From: Deltaproteobacteria bacterium
GTDB lineage: Bacteria; Desulfobacterota; Binatia; UTPRO1
Reading direction: 5' to 3'
DNA: 51,588 nucleotides
Assembly (NCBI GenBank): GCA_016200545.1
Contig: JACQEO010000021.1
Location: forward strand, 1 to 51,588
Positions within the stretch are counted from its first letter, which is position 1. Each line of letters begins with the position of its first letter. The notes below the pieces were generated by a model. That model searched no databases and was not told where the DNA came from. It saw only the letters and a list, made by a program, of their open reading frames with translations. The position numbers and the translations under genes are program-made. Positions 17,753 to 25,403 of the stretch are shown here, in pieces.

Positions 17753-18574
17753 TCAGGCGGCGCGCCGTGTGATGGTCCGCCGCCGGCGCTCGGGCTGCGG
17801 CGCGTCCTCGAGGAGAAGCGCCGCGGTGATCCAGCGCCGCGTCACGAACGCGAGCTCGCGACGGGTGTGTCTCGTCGACGGGAACGGTGGGGCGACGTGC
17901 ACGTCTGCGGCGAGGCCCGGTCGTCGGAGGATGCGCGCCAGCGACTCCGCGAACGACATCTCGTCGATGAACGCCGCCGCGGCGTCCGGTTCCCCGTTCG
18001 ATCCTACGTAACGAATCGCGACCGCTTGCACGGGTGCGCCGGCGTCTATCGCCGCTTGCAGCAGCGCCGCGTAGAACGGCCCGACGCGCGTTCCGTCCGT
18101 CGTCGTCCCCTCGGGAAAGACGGCGCCGCGCTCGCCGCGGCGGAGCGCGTTGGCGATCGCGTCCTTCACCCGGGCGGCGTCGTGGTAGCTGCCGCGGACG
18201 ATGAAGAAGGTCCCGAACGCCGCGGCCATCGGGCCGACCAGCGGCCACCGTCCGACCTCCGACTTGGCGACGAAGCGCGCGCTCCCGAGCGCGTTCAGCA
18301 GATACACGTCGAGCCACGACACGTGGTTGGCGACGACGAGCAGCGGCCCACCTGCGAGGGCCGCCTCGCCGCGCAGCGCGACCGTGACGCGCAGCGCGGC
18401 GAGCGTTCGCCGTGCGCAGTCGACGGCGAGCTCGGCCGTCATCCGAGAATCCGCCGCCGGTCGCGCGGCGCGCGCCCAGGTGAGGAGGATGCGCGAGGCG
18501 AGACGGCCGAGGCGTTGCGCCCGTTCGATCGGCGTCGTCGACGCGACGGGAGCCGGGGTCGCGCGCGCGGTCAT
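17753..18574 (-). CDS. olsA: 1-acyl-glycerol-phosphate / lyso-ornithine-lipid O-acyltransferase
   Basis: A 273-residue PlsC-type acyltransferase. The catalytic HX4D motif is NHVSWLD (His84, Asp89) and the substrate-binding motif FPEGTTTDG lies near residue 155. A hydrophobic segment near 60-83 would anchor it to the inner membrane. It overlaps the upstream OlsB-like gene as ATGA, the arrangement expected for ornithine-lipid synthesis: OlsB makes lyso-ornithine lipid and OlsA adds the second acyl chain. A general phosphatidic-acid acyltransferase role is the alternative. The name rests mainly on this context. Confidence 0.82.
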   Translation of the reverse strand: MTARATPAPVASTTPIERAQRLGRLASRILLTWARAARPAADSRMTAELAVDCARRTLAALRVTVALRGEAALAGGPLLVVANHVSWLDVYLLNALGSARFVAKSEVGRWPLVGPMAAAFGTFFIVRGSYHDAARVKDAIANALRRGERGAVFPEGTTTDGTRVGPFYAALLQAAIDAGAPVQAVAIRYVGSNGEPDAAAAFIDEMSFAESLARILRRPGLAADVHVAPPFPSTRHTRRELAFVTRRWITAALLLEDAPQPERRRRTITRRAA

Positions 18575-19383
18575 GCGGGCAGCGCCTGGCGCAGCAGCCG
18601 AGCGCGGTAGCGCGGCGCCATGCGCGCCATCGCGAGGATCAGTAAGAGGTCCGCGGTCTTGAACTGCTCGTCCCATGCCGGCTCGCCGCACACCGTCGCG
18701 CCGAGACGCAGATAGGCCTTGATGAGCGCCGGCAGCGGTGCGCCGTCGTCGGGCTCGATCGACTCGAATGGAAAGCGCGCGCGTGGAAACGCGTGCCACT
18801 CGACCGGGCTCAGGTGGTCGCGCGTGAGGCGCCGGCAGACGCTCGCGGCACGCCCGGCGCCGTCGGTGAGGCTCACGCTGGCGCAGCCGATCACGTACTC
18901 GCAGCGACGCTCGACGAGATGCGCCGTCAAGCCGGCGAGGAGGAGCGCGATCACGCCACCCTTGCGGTAGGCCGGATGCACGCACGCCCTCCCCACCTCG
19001 GCGACGCGCGCACCGTGGCTGACGATGCGCCCGAGATCGAACTCGGTCTCCGAGTAGTAGCCACCCGCTTCGCGGGCACGCTCCGGAGTGAGGATGCGAT
19101 AGGTGCCGACGACGGCGTCGGTATCGGAGTCGCGGACAAGCAGGTGGTCGCAGAAGCCGTCGAAGGCGTCGGCGTCGACTCCGCCCGCCGGGAGGTCGGC
19201 GTCCAAGCTCTCGCGGTACACGCGCCAGCGGAGCCGTTGCGCCTCGAGGACATCGGCTGCGTCGCGCGCGAGCGCGATGCGGAAGCGCGATCCGTCGAAG
19301 GACGCCTCGCCGTCGCCGACCCTGCGCGTGTGATCGTCGAAGCCTACCAAACGCCCCACAACGTAGATCCAGGATATGACCAT
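18571..19383 (-). CDS. olsB: Ornithine-acyl-ACP N-acyltransferase (OlsB-like)
   Basis: A 270-residue GNAT-fold protein of the hemolysin/OlsB group. Visible family phrases are RLRWRVYRESLDADLP, ETEFDLGRIV, VAEVGRACVHPAYRKGGVIALLLAGL, IGCASVSL and the C-terminal LPALIKAYLRLGATVCGEPAWD. OlsB acylates the alpha-amine of ornithine from 3-hydroxyacyl-ACP, the first step to phosphate-free ornithine lipids of Gram-negative membranes. The start is uncertain: ATG at 19383 is used; a GTG at 19479 would add 32 unlikely residues. Coupled to the OlsA-like gene downstream. The upstream divergent region is AT-rich. Confidence 0.85.
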   Translation of the reverse strand: MVISWIYVVGRLVGFDDHTRRVGDGEASFDGSRFRIALARDAADVLEAQRLRWRVYRESLDADLPAGGVDADAFDGFCDHLLVRDSDTDAVVGTYRILTPERAREAGGYYSETEFDLGRIVSHGARVAEVGRACVHPAYRKGGVIALLLAGLTAHLVERRCEYVIGCASVSLTDGAGRAASVCRRLTRDHLSPVEWHAFPRARFPFESIEPDDGAPLPALIKAYLRLGATVCGEPAWDEQFKTADLLLILAMARMAPRYRARLLRQALPA

Positions 19384-19544
19384 AGCGTGAGAGCGATATG
19401 TCCGGAATGTTAAATGGGCCGTGCTGCAGAGCGATATCACACGTTTGTCGAGGGCTCTGTCGGTCCAATTAATATTCACGTCATTGCGTATTCACGATCC
19501 CGATAACCGCTCCGGGGATATTTGGGGACATAGGAGGTCCTGTC
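19384..19544. promoter_or_regulatory. AT-rich divergent promoter region
   Basis: 161 bp between the divergent olsB-like gene and the zinc-ribbon gene at 19545. It is clearly richer in A and T than the surroundings (for example TTAAAT near 19410 and CCAATTAATATTC near 19475-19487), as expected for promoters of both operons. Exact boxes cannot be assigned with confidence. Confidence 0.45.
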
Positions 19545-20048
19545 ATGGCGAGAGCACTGGAAAAGCTCGCGAGTCGGGAGCGGTCGTGGGGCGACGGGTC
19601 CGGTCGCGAGATCGTCTGCCATCGCTGCGGTACCCAGTGCGTGCTGCCCGCGGGCGCACGACTCGAAGAGACCGCCTGCGTCGGCTGCGTCCAACGCCTC
19701 GGCGAGGCCGGTCGTCGCGGTGACGGGTGGCCCGCGGTCGCCATGTGCGCGGTGGCGGAGTGGTCGAACAAGGCGGTGGTCGGCGGACGCGGCTACGGGC
19801 TGGTGAGCTGCCCACACTACGACGCCGAATGTGTCGTCGAGGTGGGCGAGGCGGCGCGCACGGGATGCATCGCATGTCTCCGGCCGCTCGGCGCTCAGCC
19901 GCTCGTGCGCCAGGACCTCGCGGCACGGCGCCTAGTCCTCTCGACGTTGAGTGCCTGCGCGGAGGACGAGTCCCTCGACCGCTCCCTCCTCGGCCGGCCG
20001 ATCGCCGACGACGTGTCATGCATGCTCTTCCCGGGAGAGCCGTCGTGA
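19545..20048 (+). CDS. Unknown protein with a duplicated zinc-ribbon-like module
   Basis: A 167-residue protein of no recognised family. It contains two similar Cys-rich units: Cys25-Cys28-Cys32 with Cys45-Cys48, and Cys89-Cys96 with Cys108-Cys111. They align as C-x6-C-V ... T-x-C-x2-C-x3-LG, so an internal duplication is likely and each unit may bind one metal. AGGAGGT lies eight bases before the ATG. Its stop overlaps the GTG of a 43-residue gene. A regulatory or scaffold role is possible; nothing in the neighbourhood defines it. Confidence 0.7.
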   Translation: MARALEKLASRERSWGDGSGREIVCHRCGTQCVLPAGARLEETACVGCVQRLGEAGRRGDGWPAVAMCAVAEWSNKAVVGGRGYGLVSCPHYDAECVVEVGEAARTGCIACLRPLGAQPLVRQDLAARRLVLSTLSACAEDESLDRSLLGRPIADDVSCMLFPGEPS

Positions 20049-20176
20049 GTCCGATACGCTTCTACGCGGAGATGCGGCTCGCCGTCGCCGCCCTCTGGCA
20101 GGCGACGCGCGACGCGCTCGCGACGTGGCGCGCGCGCCGCGTGCAGCTCCGGCAGCTCGAGCGCATCTTCGGCTAG
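20045..20176 (+). CDS. Small basic protein coupled to the zinc-ribbon gene
   Basis: A possible 43-residue protein starting at GTG that overlaps the TGA of the previous gene (GTGA). It would form one amphipathic helix: RFYAEMRLAVAALWQATRDAL, then WRARRVQLRQLERIF. Support comes from the overlap and the helix pattern only. No family is recognised. Confidence 0.45.
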   Translation: MSPIRFYAEMRLAVAALWQATRDALATWRARRVQLRQLERIFG

Positions 20177-20287
20177 GCGGTCCGCTCGTCCGACGGAGCG
20201 GTGCGAGCCGGGGGAGTTGTGTCAGCTCGCCGGCGCTGGCAGAAGCGGCGAGCGGCACGACGGACGTGCCCACGGAGGACTCGAGCC

Positions 20288-20896
20288 ATGAAGATCTACG
20301 ATTTCGTCGGCGCGCCCAACCCCAAGCGGCTGCGCGTCTACCTTGCGGAGAAGGGCATCCGCGTACCCTACGAACCGGTCAACATCGTGGCCGGTGAGAA
20401 CCGCACCCCCGAGTTCCTGAAGAAGAATCCGCTCGGTGGCCTGCCGGTCCTCGAGCTCGACGACGGCAGCTACCTCACCGAGTCACTCGCCATCACGGAG
20501 TATTTCGAGGAGCTCAACCCGAAACCGCCGATGCTCGGTACCACGCCGCTCGAGCGCGCGCGCGTCCGCGAGCTCGAGCGCATCGTGGAGCTCGGGGTGT
20601 TCAACCGCATCGCCGTCATCTTCCAGAACACGCATCCGTTCATGGCGGGCCGCCTGAAGCAGTCTCCGGATGCCGCCGAGAACGCCCGCAATGTGCTCGC
20701 GAACTCCGTCGCGGTGCTCGACACGATGATCGGCGCGCGTCCCTTCGTCGCCGGCGAGCGGCCGACGGTCGCCGATTGCACGCTCTTCGCCGCCCTCGAG
20801 TTCGGTGAGTTCGCGCAGGTTCCCCTCGACCCGGCGCGGAAGAATCTCACGCGCTGGTACACCGAGTTCAAAAAGCGCCCCAGCGCCAGCGCCTGA
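20288..20896 (+). CDS. Glutathione S-transferase family protein
   Basis: A 202-residue GST. The N-terminal thioredoxin-like domain reads KIYDFVGAPNPKRLRVYLAEKG, then NPLGGLPVLELDDGSYLTESLAITEYFEE with the cis-Pro and the glutathione-binding Glu-Ser pair. The all-helical C-terminal domain ends with the FVAGERPTVADCTLFAAL N-capping box. Such enzymes conjugate or isomerise electrophiles with glutathione; substrate unknown. GGAGG lies nine bases before the ATG. Presence of this gene, the class III dehydrogenase and the DsbA-family gene together suggests the cell uses glutathione or a similar thiol. Confidence 0.9.
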   Translation: MKIYDFVGAPNPKRLRVYLAEKGIRVPYEPVNIVAGENRTPEFLKKNPLGGLPVLELDDGSYLTESLAITEYFEELNPKPPMLGTTPLERARVRELERIVELGVFNRIAVIFQNTHPFMAGRLKQSPDAAENARNVLANSVAVLDTMIGARPFVAGERPTVADCTLFAALEFGEFAQVPLDPARKNLTRWYTEFKKRPSASA

Positions 20897-20997
20897 TGCG
20901 CAGCGATCGCGGACGGTGCGCGACGGACTTTCGCTGCGCGCCGTCCGTGACTCGCCATGTCCACCGCCCGCGGTCGCGATGGATTCAGAAGAGATCG

Positions 20998-21165
20998 TCA
21001 GGACGACGGCGGGTTTTCGCGTGCGCCCTTGGACTCGGAGGAAGTCTGGGAGAGTTCGGTCAAGCGCTCTTCCATCTCGAGGAGGCGATACTTCGCCTTG
21101 CGGCTCTCGAGGGTGCCGGCGAGTGCGAGCACCTTCTCGCGAAGTTCACGGATGTCCTCCGTCAT
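20998..21165 (-). CDS. 55-residue coiled-coil protein
   Basis: A 55-residue protein: MTEDIRELREKVLALAGTLE, then SRKAKYRLLEMEERLTELSQ, then a polar tail. The heptad-like leucines and alternating charges predict a single coiled coil. AAGGAGATCGCG right before the ATG is an excellent ribosome binding site, the main support. It lies alone on the minus strand between GST and the DsbA-family gene. Function unknown. Confidence 0.65.
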   Translation of the reverse strand: MTEDIRELREKVLALAGTLESRKAKYRLLEMEERLTELSQTSSESKGARENPPSS

Positions 21166-21553
21166 CGCGATCTCCTTCCGTGGCCGTTACGTTGAATGCG
21201 GGGTGCTACGTAAGCAAGGGCGGATACTAGCGCAGTCCGAAATGGACCGGAAGCCAGCGACGGCGAGACGCCGTTTCAGTCAGGGCGCGACGCTATCCAG
21301 TTGAAGGCGCCGAAGGCGCTCCGCCGTCGCAGTGAGTCATCGGCCGTCCGTCATCGAATATTCATCGAAGGCGGGATTGATCACCAGCGCGGGCGCTGGC
21401 ATCGATGAGGCGTTCCAGAGCGGTGACCGTTCCCTCCTCACGACAGGTCGCCAGAGAGCCCCGGGAGGCCACGCCCGGGGCTCTCACCCCCGCCCTTCTT
21501 CTCGGCGTCGCGCGTTCCTTGCTTCGCCGCCGCCACGCTCGTAGTAGGCGCGC
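21166..21553. other. Intergenic region with a strong hairpin
   Basis: 388 bp without a supported gene between the divergent 55-residue gene and the DsbA-family gene. The main structure is the hairpin at 21454-21485, listed separately. The rest shows no domain-coding frame. Confidence 0.45.
21454..21485. other. 12-bp perfect hairpin
   Basis: GAGAGCCCCGGG and CCCGGGGCTCTC form a perfect 12-bp stem around the 8-base loop AGGCCACG. No T-run follows on either strand, so it is not a textbook terminator. It would lie in the leader of the gene at 21554 if transcription began upstream, where it could act as an attenuator or mRNA-stabilising element. Confidence 0.6.
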
Positions 21554-22159
21554 ATGACCACCGCCGCCGCGCCGCTCGACGAGATCAAGCTCTACTTCGA
21601 CTACAAGAGTCCGTTCGCCTACCTCGCGAGCGCTCCGGCCTCCACGCTCGACGCGCGCTTCCACGTCCGCGTCCGCTGGATCCCGTACCAGCTGCGCATC
21701 AAAGGGAAGGGTGAGCGCAGCCAGAACTCGGAATGGAAGGCGCGCTACTCGTACCTCGACGCGCGCCGCGCCGCCGCGCCGCGCGGGCTCGTCATCAAGG
21801 GGCCGCGCAAGGTGTACGATACCCAACCGGCGTTGATCGGTGCGCTCTTCGCGATGCGTGAGGGATGCTTCCGACGCTACACCGAGGAAGCGTACGCGCG
21901 TTTCTTCCGGCGCGAGCTCGAGCTCGACGTGCCGGCGGCGATTGCGGCGCTGCTCGCCGACTGCGGCACCTCGGCAACAGCGTACGAGCGGTTTCTCGCC
22001 GGCGAGGGCGTAGCAGCGTACGCGCGTTGCGTCGCGGAGGCGGAGGCGGACCACGTCTTCGGCGTGCCGTTCTTCGTCTTTCGCGGTGAGCCGTTCTGGG
22101 GGCACGATCGCATGCCGCTCCTCGAGACGCGGCTTCGCGAGAGCGCCCTCGCGCGCTGA
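21554..22159 (+). CDS. DsbA-family / 2-hydroxychromene-2-carboxylate isomerase-like protein
   Basis: A 201-residue thioredoxin-fold protein of the DsbA/HCCA-isomerase group. The N-terminus reads LYFDYKSPFAYLA, where Ser replaces the CxxC of oxidoreductases as in glutathione-using isomerases. The helical insert follows, and the C-terminus has FGVPFFVFRGEPFWGHDRM, the typical cis-Pro and GxDRM ending. Likely a glutathione-dependent isomerase of aromatic or other substrates in the cytoplasm (no signal peptide). It converges with the lipoprotein gene with a 4-bp gap. Confidence 0.87.
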   Translation: MTTAAAPLDEIKLYFDYKSPFAYLASAPASTLDARFHVRVRWIPYQLRIKGKGERSQNSEWKARYSYLDARRAAAPRGLVIKGPRKVYDTQPALIGALFAMREGCFRRYTEEAYARFFRRELELDVPAAIAALLADCGTSATAYERFLAGEGVAAYARCVAEAEADHVFGVPFFVFRGEPFWGHDRMPLLETRLRESALAR

Positions 22160-22163
22160 CAGC

Positions 22164-22580
22164 TCACTCCGGGACGGGCGGCGACTCGAGCGTGTAGTTC
22201 GCGACCTTCCAGCTGGCGGCATCCTGGCGCAGTGTGAGGATGAGGCGGCGGGTGAACGAATCGGCGCCGTCGGGTGACACGTGGAGGTCGTAGACGAGCG
22301 AGGGGCTCTCCTCCCGTGCGCCGCCGAGCTGGATGAACGTGTAGTGAATGCTCGGCTGGCGTGTCGACTCGTCGATCGCCTGCCCGGCCTTCAGGCGCGT
22401 CTCCTCGTCGATCTTCGACGCCGCCAGACCGGTCGCGAGCTCGCGCGCCGCCGGCTGATCGATCTTGATGAAGAGCGCGTCGATGAAGCGTTCGGCGATC
22501 GCCTGCCGCGGATCGGACGAGTGACAGCCCGCGACGAGCAAGAGCGCGGCGAGCGACGTGAGCGTGGGATGGCGGCGCAT
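22164..22580 (-). CDS. Hypothetical lipoprotein
   Basis: A 138-residue predicted lipoprotein. The signal sequence MRRHPTLTSLAALLLVAGC ends in a clear lipobox with the acylated Cys at 19. The mature part has an IAERFIDALFIKIDQPAA helix and a beta-rich C-terminal half (PSLVYDLHVSP, RRLILTLRQD, WKVANYTLES) that resembles small NTF2-like or DUF4878-type lipoproteins. Function unknown; located at the cell envelope. Confidence 0.78.
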   Translation of the reverse strand: MRRHPTLTSLAALLLVAGCHSSDPRQAIAERFIDALFIKIDQPAARELATGLAASKIDEETRLKAGQAIDESTRQPSIHYTFIQLGGAREESPSLVYDLHVSPDGADSFTRRLILTLRQDAASWKVANYTLESPPVPE

Positions 22581-22649
22581 GCGGCGCGGATCCTAGCGGA
22601 AGGTGTCGGCGCTCGAAAGGCGCGCACGCCGATGCTAAGGTCGCGCGCC

Positions 22650-23012
22650 GTGTCGCCGACCGACGACGTCACCCGCAACGGCACATCGAACGGCGCGCGC
22701 CGGCGCGCGCGATCCCGTCGCGCCGTGCCTGGAGAGGACGATCGGCCGCGGGGTTTCGAGCCCGATCGCATGCGTCGGTTGTGGAGCGATATCGACAACG
22801 CCCGCGACAACCTCGGCGTCGGCCCCGAGGCGGCGGCGTCCGCCGCGTCGTGGAGCGTCGCCGGAATCGTCGGCTACGCCGGCGAGCTCGCGATCGATGC
22901 GGCCGATACCGTCGTCGGGTGGGTGCGCGTGCTTCCCGATCCGCGACGTGTGATCGGCGCCGCGCTGCCGTGCGTGCGGCGGGTGCCGATCGTCGGCGGA
23001 TTCTTCGAGTAG
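22650..23012 (+). CDS. Hypothetical protein
   Basis: A possible 120-residue protein. The first 45 residues are Arg-rich and disordered; the rest (RLWSDIDNARDNLGVGPEAAASAASWSVAGIVGYAGELAIDAADTVVGWV) has a moderately hydrophobic stretch that might touch a membrane. The start could be GTG at 22650 or ATG at 22632; neither has a strong ribosome site. No family is recognised. It is divergent from the lipoprotein gene. Confidence 0.45.
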   Translation: MSPTDDVTRNGTSNGARRRARSRRAVPGEDDRPRGFEPDRMRRLWSDIDNARDNLGVGPEAAASAASWSVAGIVGYAGELAIDAADTVVGWVRVLPDPRRVIGAALPCVRRVPIVGGFFE

Positions 23013-23039
23013 CGCGGCGTCCGGCGCCTGCGCCCCCGT

Positions 23040-24623
23040 TCACGCGTAGACGCGGTAGTCGAGCGCCGGAAAGAGCGCGTCGGCGGCCTCGACCGCGCGC
23101 AGCCACTCGAGGTCGACGGCGCCGCGCTCGATCTCGTCGGCGAGCCGTGTGAAGCGTGCCACGTGGTCGGTGACGCGCTTGGTGGCGTAGGCGACCGTCG
23201 TGCCGCGCGAGATCATGAACGGCCAGTCGCTGGCCTGCGCCAGCAAGAGCTCGCGCGCCGCCTGATCGAGCGCCCGCCGCGTCGTGCCCGCGGCGGCCGG
23301 ATGGCGCCGTGCGAGTGCCACCATGCGATCGGCGGCGTGATGCAGGTGGCGATAGATCCAGTCGTTCGCCTCCGTGAGCCAGACCTCGTGATGGCCGTGC
23401 GCGCCCCAGGTTCCGGGGTTCGGCTCGGCGACCTGATTCGTCGGGTAGGCGTCGAGGTACTCGTCGGGTGTCATCATGCGCACCCGACCCCGCGCCGCGA
23501 GCTCGCGGCAGAGCAGCTCGAGCCAGAGCGGGCCCTCGTGCCACCAGTGACCGAAGAGCTCGGCGTCGAACGGCAGCGTGAGGAGCGGCGGACGATCGAA
23601 GGCGGCGGCGAGGCGCTCGAGCTCGTCGGCGCAATACTGTGCGTAGTGGGCGGCGTGCGCCGCCGCGGTGGCGCGGGCGCGCTCGGGATCGTAAGGCTCC
23701 TTGCGATCACCGGCGCCGGTGACGCGATGATACTTGAGACCGGTCGCGACGCGCTCACCCGTCGGCGGCAAGTAGGGGCGGAGGTACGCGTAGTCGAGGT
23801 CGAATCCGATGTCGCGATAGAAGTCGCGGTAGGCGGGATCGCCGGGGTAGCCCGTCGTCGCGCTCCACACCTGCGCCGACGCGGCGGCGTCGCGCGCGAA
23901 CGCCGCGACTCCGGACGGGCAATAGATGGGTGCATATACCCCGTAGAGCGGCGGTGCCGAGGCGAGGGCGACGGCCTGCGTCTCGACGCAGACGAAGCGC
24001 ACGTGCGCGTCGGCGAGCGGGCGGTCGAGTCCGGGGTAGTAGCCGCATTCGGGAAGCCAGAAGCCCACCGGCTCGCGGGCGAAGACGCGGCGGAACTCCG
24101 CCATTCCGATCGCGATCTGGGCGGTCACGGCCTGCGGCGTCGGCGCGAGGAGCGGCAGCAAGCCGTGGCTCGCCGCGGTCGTCATCAGGCGCAAGACGCC
24201 GGCGTCGGCGAGGCGCGCGAACGCGCCGATCAGATCGCCGTCGCGGCGATCGAGGATGCGACGACGCGCCGCCGTGAACGCTGCATGATGGCGCGCCGCG
24301 AGCGCGTGGAATCGCGCGTCGCCGCGGGTGCGGTGCAGCTCGCGGTCGGCGAGCTCGATGCGGCTCTCGAGATGGCGCTGGTAGCGGGTGCGGAGGAGCG
24401 GGTCGGCGAGCATCGCGAGCAGCGGCGGCGAGAGCGAGACGGCGGCGCGACACGTGACGCCGTCGGCCGCGAGCCGCTCGAACGTCTCGAGGAGCGGCAG
24501 GTAGGACTCGGTGATCGCCTCGAAGAGCCACGTCTCCTCGAGGAACGTCTCGTACTCGGGGTGGCGCACCCACGGGAGGTGCGCGTGCAGGACGAGCGCG
24601 AGGAGCCCGTGCTCACCCGTCAC
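23040..24623 (-). CDS. GH57 1,4-alpha-glucan branching enzyme
   Basis: A 527-residue glycoside hydrolase family 57 protein. It begins LLALVLHAHLPWVRHPE, the family's first strand. The nucleophile is Glu192 in FWLPECGY and the acid/base Asp353 in LPFDAELFGHWWHEG, positions close to those of the Thermococcus branching enzyme TK1436. The C-terminal helical region with GTWGAHGHHEVWL and SDWPFMIS is present in branching enzymes of this family. It forms alpha-1,6 branches in glycogen or a related glucan. It overlaps the DUF4912 gene upstream by 11 bases, as is common for these two genes. Confidence 0.9.
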   Translation of the reverse strand: MTGEHGLLALVLHAHLPWVRHPEYETFLEETWLFEAITESYLPLLETFERLAADGVTCRAAVSLSPPLLAMLADPLLRTRYQRHLESRIELADRELHRTRGDARFHALAARHHAAFTAARRRILDRRDGDLIGAFARLADAGVLRLMTTAASHGLLPLLAPTPQAVTAQIAIGMAEFRRVFAREPVGFWLPECGYYPGLDRPLADAHVRFVCVETQAVALASAPPLYGVYAPIYCPSGVAAFARDAAASAQVWSATTGYPGDPAYRDFYRDIGFDLDYAYLRPYLPPTGERVATGLKYHRVTGAGDRKEPYDPERARATAAAHAAHYAQYCADELERLAAAFDRPPLLTLPFDAELFGHWWHEGPLWLELLCRELAARGRVRMMTPDEYLDAYPTNQVAEPNPGTWGAHGHHEVWLTEANDWIYRHLHHAADRMVALARRHPAAAGTTRRALDQAARELLLAQASDWPFMISRGTTVAYATKRVTDHVARFTRLADEIERGAVDLEWLRAVEAADALFPALDYRVYA

Positions 24624-25359
24624 GGCGGTGCCGCTCTTCAGAGGAGGGCGACCGCCGTGCGGCGTTGTGCGTGATCCACGCGGCGCCCGGGGCAGCGGAC
24701 GGCGCCGGCGACAATCGCACGGAGAGCCGCGTCGTTGCGTCGGCGCTCGCGTGTCCGAGCGGCGTGTGCTCCACGCGCACGGTCATCCACCGCGTGGGAT
24801 CGTGACCGGGCGCTTCGGCGCGCGGCGTCGTCGTCACCGCCGAGCGGATGCGTGCGACGAACGTGCCGTCGGCGCCGCGCCAGCCGAGCTCCGCGCAGTA
24901 CGTGCCCTCGGGACGCGCGCGCCGCACGTACTGGGAGCCGGCGGCGCCCTCGACCTCGACGTCGTGATGCCGCCAGGCGCGCGCCTCGGCGAAGTCGAGC
25001 AAGGTGAGATCCTCGATGCGCAGGACGAAGCGCGCGTCGACGGCGCCCGCCGGGCGTTCGACACCCGCCGGCAGATCCCAGGAGACGAAGAGCGTGCCGG
25101 GGTCGCGCGCCACCAGGACGAGGCGATCGTCGCCGTAGCTCGCAGGCAGCGGCGGTACCGTCGCCAATGCGCGTCGCAACGTCTGCGCGTCCGGCGGACG
25201 ATTGCGGGGCGGCGCGGGCGCTCCGGACGCGGCCGCGGGTCGCATCACGTCGCCCTCGTCGTCGCCGATCAGCCGCCCGAGCGCGAAGCGCAAGCCGCGG
25301 AGCGCGCTCACGATCAATTCGAGGGCGTACCCCCAGAAGACGTCGAGCGGACGTTCCAC
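24613..25359 (-). CDS. DUF4912 domain protein
   Basis: A 248-residue protein. After an amphipathic N-terminus (VFWGYALELIVSALRGLRFALG) and a proline-rich linker, residues about 75-190 match DUF4912: DDRLVLVARDPGTLFVSWDLP, FVLRIEDLTLL, VRRARPEGTYCAELGW. These domains have a carbohydrate-binding-like beta sandwich and often adjoin GH57 or glucan genes, so glucan binding is inferred. The start is GTG: the only ATG nearby is out of frame. It overlaps the GH57 gene. Confidence 0.78.
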   Translation of the reverse strand: MERPLDVFWGYALELIVSALRGLRFALGRLIGDDEGDVMRPAAASGAPAPPRNRPPDAQTLRRALATVPPLPASYGDDRLVLVARDPGTLFVSWDLPAGVERPAGAVDARFVLRIEDLTLLDFAEARAWRHHDVEVEGAAGSQYVRRARPEGTYCAELGWRGADGTFVARIRSAVTTTPRAEAPGHDPTRWMTVRVEHTPLGHASADATTRLSVRLSPAPSAAPGAAWITHNAARRSPSSEERHRRDG

Positions 25360-25403
25360 GGCCGAAACATTAGCGACGGACTTCCGCGGCGTCAAAACGC
25401 GGG

